Of a stretch of DNA of 64,000 nucleotides, positions 28,436 to 38,500 are shown one piece after another. Under the pieces are notes generated by a model. It did no database searches. It was not told the origin of the DNA and saw only the letters and a program-made list of their open reading frames with translations. Source of the stretch: Chitinophagales bacterium (GTDB lineage Bacteria > Bacteroidota > Bacteroidia > Chitinophagales > CAIOSU01). The stretch is from positions 508,591 through 572,590 of the forward strand of contig BPHB01000001.1 of the NCBI GenBank assembly GCA_026003335.1, written 5' to 3'. Position 1 is the stretch's first letter. Each line of letters opens with the position of its first letter. The position numbers and the translations under genes were made by a program.

Positions 28436-29227
28436 ATGTTTCAACCCGGTTTATTTAAGGATAAAGTGGTTATGGTTTCCGGAGGCGGCAGCGGCATAGG
28501 CAAGGCCATAGCGAAACAGTTTCTTTCGTACGGAGCTACGGTTTACATAGGCTCAAGAAAAAAAGAGCGCTTAATGGCTGCCGCGGAAGAACTAAAACAA
28601 TCAGGTAGGTGCGATTATGTGGAGCTGAACATTCGTGAGCCTGAATCTATCGGGCAGGCTGTGGAAGCAATCAGGCAAAAAGAAGGCCGGGTTGACATTC
28701 TGATTAACAATGCTGGCGGGCAGTTTCCGCTGGCAGCCGAAGCCATAACTCCCAACGGCTGGAAAGCCGTGATTGACACAAATCTGAACGGCACCTTTTT
28801 CATGTCTCAAGCTTTTGCCAGGCATTTTTTTATACCCCAACGCAAAGGTATCATCGTGAATATTATCGCCAACATTTTCAGAGGCTTTCCCGGCATGTCA
28901 CACACCGGAGCGGCACGGGCCGGGGTAAGTAATTTAACCATGACTCTGGCCGTGGAATGGGCAGTACATAATATACGCGTGAATGCCATTGCTCCTGGCA
29001 TCATCCAGTCTTCGGGATTAGAACAATATCCTCCGGAATTTCTCCGCGGGGTAACGTCTAAAATACCCATGAAACGCATGGGCACAGTAGAGGAGGTGGC
29101 ATGGCTGGCTTGTTTTCTGGCATCCCCGATGTCGGAGTTCATTACGGGAGAAACTATTTATGTGGATGGCGGACAGCGCCTTTGGGGCGATTTATGGGAA
29201 ATACCTGATCCTCCGGCCGCAAGCTGA
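28436..29227 (+). CDS. PECR/dienoyl-CoA reductase-like short-chain dehydrogenase
   Basis: 263 residues from the ATG at 28436. Rossmann motif SGGGSGIGKA, then NNAGGQFPLAAEAI and VNAIAPGII define the SDR fold, with YVDGGQRLWG near the end. The normal catalytic Tyr-x3-Lys is missing: the equivalent stretch is FPGMSHTGAARAGVSNLT, as in peroxisomal trans-2-enoyl-CoA reductase and its bacterial relatives. It probably reduces an unsaturated fatty acyl-CoA with NADPH; exact substrate open. The upstream in-frame Met at 28391 adds 15 residues unlike the family. It is 31 bases before coaD, probably one transcript. Confidence 0.88.
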   Translation: MFQPGLFKDKVVMVSGGGSGIGKAIAKQFLSYGATVYIGSRKKERLMAAAEELKQSGRCDYVELNIREPESIGQAVEAIRQKEGRVDILINNAGGQFPLAAEAITPNGWKAVIDTNLNGTFFMSQAFARHFFIPQRKGIIVNIIANIFRGFPGMSHTGAARAGVSNLTMTLAVEWAVHNIRVNAIAPGIIQSSGLEQYPPEFLRGVTSKIPMKRMGTVEEVAWLACFLASPMSEFITGETIYVDGGQRLWGDLWEIPDPPAAS

Positions 29228-29258
29228 TATGCATCATTAAACTTTTAAATGTACGATT

Positions 29259-29720
29259 ATGTCTGCAAAGATTGCTTTATTCCCCGGTTCCTTTGATCCC
29301 ATTACAAAAGGGCATGTCAATGTGCTGTTACGTGCTTTGCCTCTCTTTGACAAGGTCATCGTTGCCCTTGGGAACAACACCTCAAAACGGTATGCCTTCC
29401 CTTTTGAAAAACGGCATCAATGGATTAAAGAAATTTTCCGCTCCTATCCTACCGTGGAAGTGATGGCCTACCAGGGACTGACCGTAGATTTTGCCCGGAA
29501 AGTTAATGCCCGCTATCTGATTCGCGGCATTCGTAACAGCAGTGATTTTGAATACGAGAAAACCATAGCGCAGCTCAACAAGTCTATGATGCCTGAACTG
29601 GAAACCATTTGCATCCTCAGTGATCCCGAGCATGGGCACATCAGCTCTACTATAGTGCGCGAAATTATTCTCAACGGAGGTGATCCGGGCATTTTCCTGC
29701 CTCCGGAAGTGCAGCTTTAG
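29259..29720 (+). CDS. coaD: Phosphopantetheine adenylyltransferase
   Basis: 153 residues, the standard length. FPGSFDPITKGHVNVL holds the T/HxGH nucleotidyl-transferase motif (TKGH), RGIRNSSDFEYE binds the pantetheine substrate, and ISSTIVREI is the second ATP motif. Fourth step of coenzyme A synthesis. It follows an acyl-CoA reductase-like gene. Its stop TAG and the stop TAA of the convergent gene share the four bases TTAG at 29717-29720. Confidence 0.97.
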   Translation: MSAKIALFPGSFDPITKGHVNVLLRALPLFDKVIVALGNNTSKRYAFPFEKRHQWIKEIFRSYPTVEVMAYQGLTVDFARKVNARYLIRGIRNSSDFEYEKTIAQLNKSMMPELETICILSDPEHGHISSTIVREIILNGGDPGIFLPPEVQL

Positions 29721-30466
29721 CGTTTGCCTCCGATCTCTTCTTCATACGCATGCCTGTCAATATGTTTACCTAAGGTTCCTCTAAACCTCTGCCAGGAAGT
29801 CTGCCGCTCCGTCAAAGGAACAAAATCCTGTACGTAGGCTTGTTGATAGTTAATCTCCGGGTTTTTAAAGGGCATAATTGTGAATAAAGAATCAAATACT
29901 ATAGGGATAAATCTGATATCCTGACTAAGCTTTCGTCTGGCAAAACCCCGCAGCATTTTGGTCTGAAAGGGATCGGATGCCAGTCCAATTTTTTTTAATC
30001 CGAGCTGGTGAGCCAACTTGTAGGAGTAATAAATATTTTCGGTGCTGTGTTCGGCTTTTGTTTCCTTAAAAATGTGTTTTTCCGGAATGCCCAGATCCTG
30101 CGCATAGAGAGCCATAATTTCAGCTTCTATGTATGGAGTATAAACAGCAGAACCACTGTAGATAATATTTTTGGTGATACCGCGGTCATACAGAAACTTT
30201 GACCAGTAAACCCTTGCTTTCATGATTTTGCTCCAGCTTCCTTTTTCAAAAGGTACCCCGGGCACTATAATGGCATCCAGTGTATCACCCTGCAAGGCGC
30301 GTTCCCTAGCCTGTGCATAAAGACGATGCATGGCTTTGTTGGAGTAGGTACATCCGGTGTGCAACAAAACAGCAATAGCAGCCATAGGCAGCCATGTGGT
30401 GTATTTAAAGGAGTGCAATGACCTCACACACCCGAATAGTAAACTTCTGTCAGATGATGCGTTCAT
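29717..30466 (-). CDS. YdcF/DUF218 family lipoprotein
   Basis: About 249 residues from the ATG at 30466, chosen because it gives a basic region, hydrophobic core and lipobox LLHTGC. The DUF218 core has DAIIVPGVPFEKG, YDRGITKNIIYSGSAVYTPYIEAEIM, KETKAEHSTENI and LASDPFQTKM, close to the usual G-x-S-x-E-A and T-x-E-N patterns. The family is linked to envelope biology, including the vancomycin-sensitivity protein SanA, but has no fixed reaction. A longer frame to 30544 lies inside the next gene; a shorter start at 30385 would lose the basic region. It overlaps the aldolase/SDR gene by 17 bases. Confidence 0.82.
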   Translation of the reverse strand: MNASSDRSLLFGCVRSLHSFKYTTWLPMAAIAVLLHTGCTYSNKAMHRLYAQARERALQGDTLDAIIVPGVPFEKGSWSKIMKARVYWSKFLYDRGITKNIIYSGSAVYTPYIEAEIMALYAQDLGIPEKHIFKETKAEHSTENIYYSYKLAHQLGLKKIGLASDPFQTKMLRGFARRKLSQDIRFIPIVFDSLFTIMPFKNPEINYQQAYVQDFVPLTERQTSWQRFRGTLGKHIDRHAYEEEIGGKR

Positions 30467-32420
30467 TGCCTCCGTCCACGGGGACCTGAGCCCCGGTTGT
30501 TTTTGAGAAAGCGGGTCCAAGCATAGACACAACCATACGGGCAACGTCCTTTGACCTTACTTCCGTGTGCAACACATTATTTTTTTTATATGCTTCTACG
30601 GTGAGGCCATAGTGTGCAGCTCTTTTGCGCAGCACTTCATCGGTCCAGATGGCAGTATCAAACACTGCATTCGGATGCACAACATTAACGCGGATACCTT
30701 TGCGGCCGGATTCCAGAGCTGCAACGCGCGCAAGCTGAGTCAGAGCTGCTTTTGCTGCTGAATAGGCTGCAGCAGCCGGGCCGGGAGCAGGTACGTTCTT
30801 AGAGCCAATAATCACCACAGCAGGGTCAAGGCCATGCTCCAAAAATGGCAGACAATATTTTAGCATGAGCCGATGACTGTTGAGGTTTACAGCCATACTT
30901 ACGTTCCATGTGGCTTCATCCAGTTCAGTAAGCTCAGCGCTCTTTGTAAACACTCCGGCATTGCTCACAAGCATATCTAGCCCGCCAAAGTGCAGAACAG
31001 TTTTTTCAATAGCTTTCTTCACTGCCGCTTCGCGGGTAACGTCACATTGCAGAGGCAATATTTCCTGTGCATAGAAAATCTTACCGATATCCTTCCGCAT
31101 ATCTAAGGCTGCCACTACAGCTCCTTCGCTTAACAGAGCTTCCACACAGGCCTTTCCGATACCGCTGGCTGCTCCGGTGACGATAGCAATCTTTCCCTGA
31201 AAGATTTTACCTATGCCGCCTTTTTTAAGTTTTGCCTGCTCCAGCTCCCAGTATTCCACATCAAAAAGGGCTTTCTGCGGCAATGCTTTCCAGCCACCCA
31301 GCTTTTCGGCCTGCTGAATAGCTCGAATGGTGTGGCGGGTGATATCTTGCACTATGCGGGCATCTTTCAGGGTTTTACCAAAATGCAGAATGCCTCTGCC
31401 TGGCCACACAGCCCATCGCGGAGCGCTATCCAGCATAGTGAGCTTACCATTGGTAAATCTGTTGAAATATTTTTCATACGAAGCCGTAAACTGCTCAACC
31501 GATTTGACCGGATCTGCACCGGCAACCATGGCTGTACGCTTGGTGCGAATGATATGATCAGGGGTAAGAGGGCCTCTTGATACCAGACTGGACACATTTT
31601 TCAGACTACTGAAACCCACCGCTTCCGGTGATGTATCTGTGGATACGATTACCGCTGATCCGGTTTTGGCTGCCACTGCTTTTCTGAGGCGGGCAAGGTA
31701 ATGCAGATCAATGGATGGCCTTACCCGGCTGCGGACAAAACCCGCTTTTTTGCGTTTCAAATACCGTTCAGCAAGTGTCACAAGCCTGATCATGCGCAGA
31801 TAACTTTCTTTAGCTTCATCATGAAATGTAAATACTCCATGCTGAAGCAGGATAATGCCGGTGAGCTTGTCCCATTGTACGTTTTGCGTAAGGGCATACA
31901 CCTTTTGGGCAAGGACAAAACCCGGCATCACATAGGGGACAATGAGCACTTCTTCCCCATAAATTTCCTGAATCCGTCTGGCCCCTTCAGGTGTGTTGCT
32001 CACGGTCACCACGGCATCCGCATGGGTATGATCTACAAAGCGGAAAGGCAAAATAGCATGGAGGATGGCTTCAACCGAAGGATTAGGTGCGTATGGGTCT
32101 GTCATTGCAGCCCGTTGTAGTTTAACCATTTCACTGTCCGACAACTCCGGCAAAGTAACCATTTGTAACAGAGCTTTCATACGCACAGGGGCAAAACCTT
32201 CCGCCTGAATGGTAGCCAGATCCCAACCGCTTCCCTTTACGTATAGCAATTCCTCCGTTTCGCCAAAGAGGTTAGTTTCCGTTATTTTCACCGAGGTGTT
32301 ACCTCCGCCATGTAATACCAAATCAGGATTTTGGCCCAGCAATCTTGAAGAATATACGCGCAGGCCCAACAGGTCGTCCCTAAACACGGAGGCGTGCCTG
32401 TCATTCCAGAGACTTTTCAT
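30450..32420 (-). CDS. Bifunctional class II aldolase / short-chain dehydrogenase
   Basis: 656 residues. The N-terminal part to about 390 is a class II (zinc) aldolase/adducin domain: LHGGGNTSVK, then VDHTHADAVV with the metal-binding histidines, and LLQHGVFTF. The C-terminal part from about 405 is an SDR: IVTGAASGIGKA, VSNAGVFTKS, and YSAAKAALTQL carrying the Tyr-x3-Lys pair, ending GAQVPVDGGN. The same fusion is known in rhamnulose-phosphate aldolase/lactaldehyde dehydrogenase-type proteins of sugar catabolism. No other sugar genes are nearby, so the substrate is unassigned. Confidence 0.92.
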   Translation of the reverse strand: MKSLWNDRHASVFRDDLLGLRVYSSRLLGQNPDLVLHGGGNTSVKITETNLFGETEELLYVKGSGWDLATIQAEGFAPVRMKALLQMVTLPELSDSEMVKLQRAAMTDPYAPNPSVEAILHAILPFRFVDHTHADAVVTVSNTPEGARRIQEIYGEEVLIVPYVMPGFVLAQKVYALTQNVQWDKLTGIILLQHGVFTFHDEAKESYLRMIRLVTLAERYLKRKKAGFVRSRVRPSIDLHYLARLRKAVAAKTGSAVIVSTDTSPEAVGFSSLKNVSSLVSRGPLTPDHIIRTKRTAMVAGADPVKSVEQFTASYEKYFNRFTNGKLTMLDSAPRWAVWPGRGILHFGKTLKDARIVQDITRHTIRAIQQAEKLGGWKALPQKALFDVEYWELEQAKLKKGGIGKIFQGKIAIVTGAASGIGKACVEALLSEGAVVAALDMRKDIGKIFYAQEILPLQCDVTREAAVKKAIEKTVLHFGGLDMLVSNAGVFTKSAELTELDEATWNVSMAVNLNSHRLMLKYCLPFLEHGLDPAVVIIGSKNVPAPGPAAAAYSAAKAALTQLARVAALESGRKGIRVNVVHPNAVFDTAIWTDEVLRKRAAHYGLTVEAYKKNNVLHTEVRSKDVARMVVSMLGPAFSKTTGAQVPVDGGNERII

Positions 32421-32499
32421 GCTCTAAAAATAGAAAAAGGGCTGCTCGCTGTATTCAATGTTACACAAGAAAAACAGGGCTGGAAAGTCGGGTGATGAT

Positions 32500-32928
32500 T
32501 CAATATCCCATCCAAGCAATCTGCACACGGACTTTAAGCAGTTTACCCGGAGAAGAATTTTCCAGCGCCACGCCAAGCACAAAGCCGGGCTGCGTGGCTT
32601 TCATACAGTGTCCAGGGAGGGCGGAGCTGGTAACCCAATCGCCTTTTCTCACATCACCATTTGAGCTGTCAAATTTCACCATGGCTATACCTGATTCCAG
32701 AATTGCCGGCACATTACGTGTTTCGGTTTTTTCATTGAAAACACCTGCCATGAATTCTGAATAAGGTGTATTACAGCGCTCCAGTACGCCATCAGCTGTT
32801 CGCCCCGTAGAGGAAACCACCACGTCACCATGCTCCAGCATAGATCGCATCCGTTCAGACTGTGCCCAGGCAAAGATTGCCGGACAAAAGGCCAGAATAG
32901 CTATCATCAGAAGTTTCATGTTCCCCAT
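32500..32928 (-). CDS. Exported protein with spike-type C-terminal domain
   Basis: 142 residues with a signal peptide (cleavage near FAWAQS). The mature part has GDVVVSSTGRTADGVL, FMAGVFNE, GIAMVKFDSSNGDVRKGDWVTSSALPGHCMKAT in pieces, and GKLLKVRVQIAW. This follows the order of a small beta domain often found at the C-terminus of bacterial spike and tail-fibre-like proteins (GDLL.TS..PGHAM.., GKA...G.GK..V.V). The ATG shares one base with the stop of the preceding gene (TAATG), so the two are translationally coupled. Alternative start at 32919. Confidence 0.75.
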   Translation of the reverse strand: MGNMKLLMIAILAFCPAIFAWAQSERMRSMLEHGDVVVSSTGRTADGVLERCNTPYSEFMAGVFNEKTETRNVPAILESGIAMVKFDSSNGDVRKGDWVTSSALPGHCMKATQPGFVLGVALENSSPGKLLKVRVQIAWMGY

Positions 32929-35003
32929 TATTTGGCAAGTTCAATTACATTCATATAGCGTTCCCCCAGTCTTACATTTTCCGTAGCTGAGTGTTCATTG
33001 GGAAGCCAATATTCCAGTGAATAGGTTTGATTGCCTGAAACCCCCGTATCCATGATACTCATGGAAAGGTTGCTGCTGATATAGTACCAAAACCCGGAGG
33101 GTACATAATTGGCCGTGGTCATCATCACGGCTGTGCGAGCGAGTTCAGTGGAGCCCCGCATCAAACGGAAATAAGCTGAGCTGGGCACGTAGGTATTGTA
33201 ATTATCCCCTTCCACACGGGCTGTAACAGTGATAAGGACAGTGCTTCCTGCGGTAATATTCCGTGTGACCGAAAACCCGGAGACAGCCTGCCAAGTACCG
33301 GGGGTCCATCCGGCTCCGGTGGGAGTATAGGAGAAGCTTCCGGTATTATTTCCATTCAGAGCAATTTCGGAAGTACTGGTATATACGGTGGCTCCCTGAT
33401 TGCCGGCCACAATTTTGGTCCATGGCTGGGCGGGATTGTTATTGGTCTTACGATAATAGAGGTCCTGATCAAAAAAACTGCCGGCAATCTGCAAAGCATA
33501 ATTATTGTTGTTATTGCTGTGCCTGACGTCCAGCAGGTGCCACCAGCTGGAAGCTCCGGGAGGCCAGTTGGATGCCGGTGCAGGAGATGAGGTTTCAAAA
33601 AATCCGCTGCGCGCTCCGGCATTTCCCTGTAAGCCGGCATCATTGCGCGTTTCCGTTCTTACCAGACCGTTACCCCAGTAAACAATGCCATCGGACCTTA
33701 TATGGGAAGCCACATGTAAGAACTCAGCTGGATTTGTGGTTCCGATACCGGTATTTCCGCTCTTGGGCATGATGGCTACATGATTGCCCGTAGTGTTCAG
33801 CGTGAGCAGGTTTCCGTTCTCAGCTGTGATGGAAAACTCGTTGGAGAGACTGTTGGCACCTCCCCAGGGGCCGTCATATAAGATAATGCCCTGACGAGTT
33901 GTATTGGAATAAAACCCTATCCATTCATAGCTGTTATCATCAGCGCGTACTCCATACATTACTTTCAGATTATCGCCTTCGGTATTCAGGGCGTAGTTGC
34001 CTCCGATACGTATGTTGCCCCCCGCAACGTGTAATCTTTCGGCCGGAGTCAGTGTGCCGATACCTACATGTCCATTGCTGTTCAATACGGCTATGCGGGT
34101 ATTCCCAGATGTTTGCAGGTATAGATCTTCATTATAGCTACCGACAAGACCTTCATCTACCGTTATGCCTTTGTTGAAATAATAGCGGGGACGATCAGTA
34201 TAAAAATGAGACCACGAAGAATTTTGGGAGCCTATTTCAGTATAACCCGAACTGGTAGTTACCCGCAGGGAATTGCCATTGCCCTGCGTCAGCGCTGTAT
34301 TTTGATTGGTAAGCTGAAGCTGGCTCACCCTTCCAATGCCGCTGATACGGAAATCGCCTGTTTGGTCCGCAGAAAACTGATTTTTGATAAAGTCGCCGGC
34401 ATTGGTGACATCCGGCACGTTGACGATATAGCTGAAATTGGAAAGGTTGGTTACCTGGCTAATTGTCCAGTTATCGGCATAAGCCTCATTGATGGACGAA
34501 TGTCCCTGCATAAAGGTTGTGACGGTGATTTTGGGATAAGAATATGTAGCAGTTTCGTCTCCCAGCAGAATAGCTACAGTAGAGGTGGTATTGTTTTTAG
34601 CCAGCCTGACCTGCAACTTTTTGCTTCCCGTATTGATGTATCCGTAGTTGTAGAAATTATTATTCGTGTAGATGTAGCCACCCACGGTTAGCTCAAAGGG
34701 ACCGGTAATATCGTAGAAGTAACCTTCAATTTTCACCCGGAACATGCAGGCTGAGTTCCATGGTTGTGCGGTTGTGATGGCAAAAGCTCCCGCAGCAGTT
34801 GGACTGGAGTTGTTGTAGGTAGCCAGATTGCGATACACCCGATAGGCTGAACTTCCTTCTACCATCATGTTGTCGTCCAGCCGGATGTTGCCTGCCACAT
34901 CCAGACGCTGCAAGGGATTGGCAGTGCCGATGCCCACATTCTGGGCATAACTCCCTACATAAAGAAAAAGAAATGAAATGAAAACCAGTGCATACTTTTT
35001 CAT
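32928..35003 (-). CDS. Exported stalk/tail-fibre-like surface protein
   Basis: 691 residues. Signal peptide to about residue 20 (GSYAQN), directly followed by NVGIGTANPLQRLDVAGN, the stalk repeat that recurs at about residues 315-330 and 420-430 (VGIGT..PAE.LHVA). Between and after are beta-rich segments with many Asn, Tyr and Thr, including an apparent C-terminal jelly-roll. No T9SS sorting domain is obvious. Probably a trimeric cell-surface fibre, inferred from the stalk motif. It is coupled by TAATG to the smaller spike-domain gene, and a 21-base palindrome sits 16 bases upstream of its start. Confidence 0.78.
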   Translation of the reverse strand: MKKYALVFISFLFLYVGSYAQNVGIGTANPLQRLDVAGNIRLDDNMMVEGSSAYRVYRNLATYNNSSPTAAGAFAITTAQPWNSACMFRVKIEGYFYDITGPFELTVGGYIYTNNNFYNYGYINTGSKKLQVRLAKNNTTSTVAILLGDETATYSYPKITVTTFMQGHSSINEAYADNWTISQVTNLSNFSYIVNVPDVTNAGDFIKNQFSADQTGDFRISGIGRVSQLQLTNQNTALTQGNGNSLRVTTSSGYTEIGSQNSSWSHFYTDRPRYYFNKGITVDEGLVGSYNEDLYLQTSGNTRIAVLNSNGHVGIGTLTPAERLHVAGGNIRIGGNYALNTEGDNLKVMYGVRADDNSYEWIGFYSNTTRQGIILYDGPWGGANSLSNEFSITAENGNLLTLNTTGNHVAIMPKSGNTGIGTTNPAEFLHVASHIRSDGIVYWGNGLVRTETRNDAGLQGNAGARSGFFETSSPAPASNWPPGASSWWHLLDVRHSNNNNNYALQIAGSFFDQDLYYRKTNNNPAQPWTKIVAGNQGATVYTSTSEIALNGNNTGSFSYTPTGAGWTPGTWQAVSGFSVTRNITAGSTVLITVTARVEGDNYNTYVPSSAYFRLMRGSTELARTAVMMTTANYVPSGFWYYISSNLSMSIMDTGVSGNQTYSLEYWLPNEHSATENVRLGERYMNVIELAK

Positions 35004-35018
35004 TCAGGGCAGTTATAT

Positions 35019-35039
35019 GTTCAATTTAATGAATTGAAC
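35019..35039. promoter_or_regulatory. 21-base palindrome upstream of the stalk-protein gene
   Basis: GTTCAATT-TAATG-AATTGAAC is a perfect inverted repeat with eight-base arms, 16 to 36 bases before the ATG at 35003. It could be an operator for a dimeric regulator or a hairpin in the leader. Confidence 0.4.
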
Positions 35040-35183
35040 GATAAAAACAAAACCTTCACTGCCGGTTATGCACATCGGCCATGCACATGGCTGAATAAAG
35101 TTGCTGGTAATGCGTTACCGGCCTATCGGATAGCTGTACATACTAAATGTGTCAAGGCTTATCCGGTGGCGATGAGCGCGATT

Positions 35184-35498
35184 TTATCCACAAAAATTTT
35201 TTAAGCTCTGCCAGGAGCCTGCATTATAGACCCGCTCAAATCCTTTGGATTGCAGGATGCTTTTTGCCTGAGCGCTGCGCATGCCGGATGCACAGCATAC
35301 TATTACCGGTTTGTTTCTTTTGAGTTTTGAAAGGGATCGCTCCAGATTGGACAGGGGTATATTTAATGAACCCTTCACATGTCCAGTCCGGAACTCCTCC
35401 GGTGAGCGCACATCAACAATCTGAGCGCCCTCTGCAAGCAGAGCGGCAAGATCTGTTTCGGATTTTACCCCCAGCAGTTGTTTTAAAGCCTCAATCAT
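35184..35498 (-). CDS. Single-domain rhodanese-like protein
   Basis: 105 residues from the ATG at 35498. One rhodanese domain: AQIVDVRSPEEFRTGHV, GSLNIPLSNLE, and the active-site loop CCASGMRSAQA with the catalytic cysteine in C-A-S-G-M-R-S. Transfers sulfane sulfur or carries persulfide; cytoplasmic, as no signal peptide is seen. The open frame back to 35585 overlaps gltB and does not resemble the family. It lies 73 bases after gltB on the same strand. Confidence 0.9.
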   Translation of the reverse strand: MIEALKQLLGVKSETDLAALLAEGAQIVDVRSPEEFRTGHVKGSLNIPLSNLERSLSKLKRNKPVIVCCASGMRSAQAKSILQSKGFERVYNAGSWQSLKNFCG

Positions 35499-35571
35499 GT
35501 TTGTGTTTTTTGTCAAAACTACAATGGGCGCTACAGTGATTTTGTGATATCGGTTACAATGGAAAGGACAT

Positions 35572-38500
35572 TTAATTTCCTTCAAAGGGGTTGAGTGGTG
35601 CTTTCATATCCTTGGGAGTAACCAGCCAGAAGAAACGCATCTCAGCAAGAAAGTTATCCAGTATTTTTTTTGCTCTGGGGCTTTGTGTGCGGAAGTAGTA
35701 GCTTTTCAGAATAGACCGCAGATAATGACGGGCTTCTTCGCCTTCATCGGTATCAATTCGTTCCAGTTTCACCAGCTCCATGTTTACTTTATCAAAGAAA
35801 TTTAATTTTTCATCATACACAAAGGCAGCTCCACCGGTCATGCCTGCTCCGAAATTAATGCCGGTTTCTCCCAGGACCACTACCGTGCCTCCGGTCATGT
35901 ATTCACAGGGATGATCACCGGTGCCTTCCACTACCGCAAGGGCTCCAGAATTCCGCACGGCAAAGCGTTCGCCCACGGTGCCTGAAATGAAGAGTTTGCC
36001 TCCGGTAGCTCCATAAAGGCAGGTGTTGCCGGCAAGGTTTTTTATTTTGTTTAAATCTTCCGGAACAATGACGATGCGCCCACCCCGCATGCTTTTTCCT
36101 ACGTAATCGTTTGCATTACCCGTCAGTCGGATGGACATCCCATAACTTAAAAAAGCACCCAGTGACTGCCCTGCATTACCCCGTAGTTCAATATGAATGA
36201 AATCTTTTTTCGGTAATCCGGCATCTCCGTATTTTTCAGCTATCTTACCACTGATATAGGCACCAAAAGCACGATTGGTGTTGTTGATGGTACGCTCAAC
36301 GGTTACAGGTTCCTGAGGGTTATCAATGGCGTGTTTTATTTCTTCATATAATTCCTTTTCAAAAGTATTTTTATCCCAGGGCGTATTGGAGCGTGTACGT
36401 ACATTGGGGCCTTCAATGCGTTTCAGCAGGGCAGAAAAATCAAAGTGCCTGGCTTTTTCATTTTCTACTATTTTAAGTAATTCGGTTCTCCCGATTATCT
36501 CATCCAGAGATCGGTAACCCATCTTGGATAAGATTTCCCTCACCTCTTCGGCCACCTGACGCAGATAACTGACAATAGCTTCCACACTACCACGATAATA
36601 GGTTCTCAACTTTTCATCCTGTGTGGCAATTCCCACGCTGCATTTGTTCAGATGACATACCCGCAAAATTTTGCATCCGATAGTATTCAGCAATACCGTC
36701 CCAAAGCCATACGATTCGGCACCCAGAATGGCTGCTTTCACCACATCCATACCGGTTTTGAGTCCACCATCTGTCTGCAGTTCCACGTATTCTCTGAGCT
36801 TATTTACCTTCAGGGCATTATGAGCCTCAATGAGTCCGAGTTCCCAGGGGTTCCCTGCATATTTTATAGATGACAACTGTGCTGCTCCAGTTCCTCCATC
36901 ACAGCCGGATATGATGATTTTATCTGCATAAGCTTTTGCCACACCCACAGCAATAGTGCCTACCCCGGCTGTGCTGACCAGCTTCACACTCACCATGGCG
37001 TGAGGATTTATCTGTTTCAGGTCATAGATAAGTTGAGCAAGATCCTCAATAGAGTAAATGTCATGATGAGGCGGAGGAGAAATCAGGGCAATACCCGGAA
37101 CGGTATGACGCAAGGTAGCAATCAATGGAGAAACTTTTGAGCCGGGTAATTGGCCCCCTTCTCCCGGCTTGGCTCCCTGAGCTATTTTGATCTGCAGCTC
37201 ATCTGCATGACGCAGATAGGCCGGTGTAACTCCAAAGCGACCCGAAGCTACTTGCTTGATGCGGCTGTTTCGGATAGTGTGATAACGTGCGGGGTCTTCT
37301 CCTCCCTCCCCGCAGTTTGACATGCCTCCTATCAGATTCATTGCTTCGGCAATGGCTTCATGCGCTTCCGGGGAAATGGAGCCCAGACTCATAGCCGCAG
37401 AATTAAATCTGCGGGTAATATTTTCAACGGGCTCTACTTCTTCCAGCGGTATCGGATCAAGCTGGGGATGCAGTTGGAGGAAGTCGCGAACCATGCGCAG
37501 GCCTCTTTCATTGATGCGTTTACTTACAACACGATAATCTTCCAAAGAAAGGGTTTGGGCAAACTTTCGAATGCCTATGGACACATCAGGTGAATAATCA
37601 TGATATTCTCCTCCGGCCGCATATTTATAGTATCCTCCTACTTCAAGTGCATACTGTCGCTGGTATTTCGTTTTGTGAAAAACGTGCTGGTGCACGCGCA
37701 GAATTCTGTGCTCTATGTCTTCGTAGGTTAAACCCGGGAGCAAACTGTAAGCTTCGGGGAAACATTCTTCCGTAATATCTTTGCCCAACCCAATGATGTC
37801 AAACATGCAACTGTGCTGGTAACTGTCCATGGCACAGATGCCCATTTTTGACATGATTTTAAGCAGCCCGGCATTCAGAGCTTTGTTAATGTTTTTAAGA
37901 GCCTGCTTTTTTCTTTTCAACAAAGAACCATTAAACTGGCCTGCTTTGCGCTCGGCAATCTGCAGGGCCGTGGCGTACAGCAAATAGGGATATACTGCGG
38001 TTGCACCAAAGGCAATCATTACCGCACAGGAATGAGCATCAAACACTTCTCCGCTTATGGCTATCAGAGAAGCTTTGCTGCGGATGTTCTTTTTCAGGAG
38101 AAAGGCATTCAGATAACCCAGCACCATTGGCATCGGGATAAGAGCTTCCTCAGCCGACAAACTACGGTCGTCCAGAATAACCAATCGCACCCCATCCTGC
38201 TCAATAGCATTCGCAATAGCATACCCTAACCTGCGCAGGGATTGCCTGATATCTTTTTTAAAGGTGGTGGGAAATATGCGATGAATATAAATGGGGTTAA
38301 ATGCAGGATTTTCCTTCTTCCCAAAGGATAAAATAGCATCCAGCTTCTCCTTTGACAAGATGGGGCTGTTCAGTTTTATTCCTGATGCATTTTCAGGAAT
38401 TTCTTTTAACACATTTCCTCTTGGTCCAATCATCACACTGGTAGACATGATAAGTTTCTCCCGGATGGGATCAATAGGCGGATTGGTAACCTGAGCAAAA

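Noticed and set aside
32500-35003. Stalk/spike proteins as phage tail genes
   Set aside because: Both have signal peptides and the phylum's common stalk repeat; neighbouring genes are ordinary chromosomal ones.
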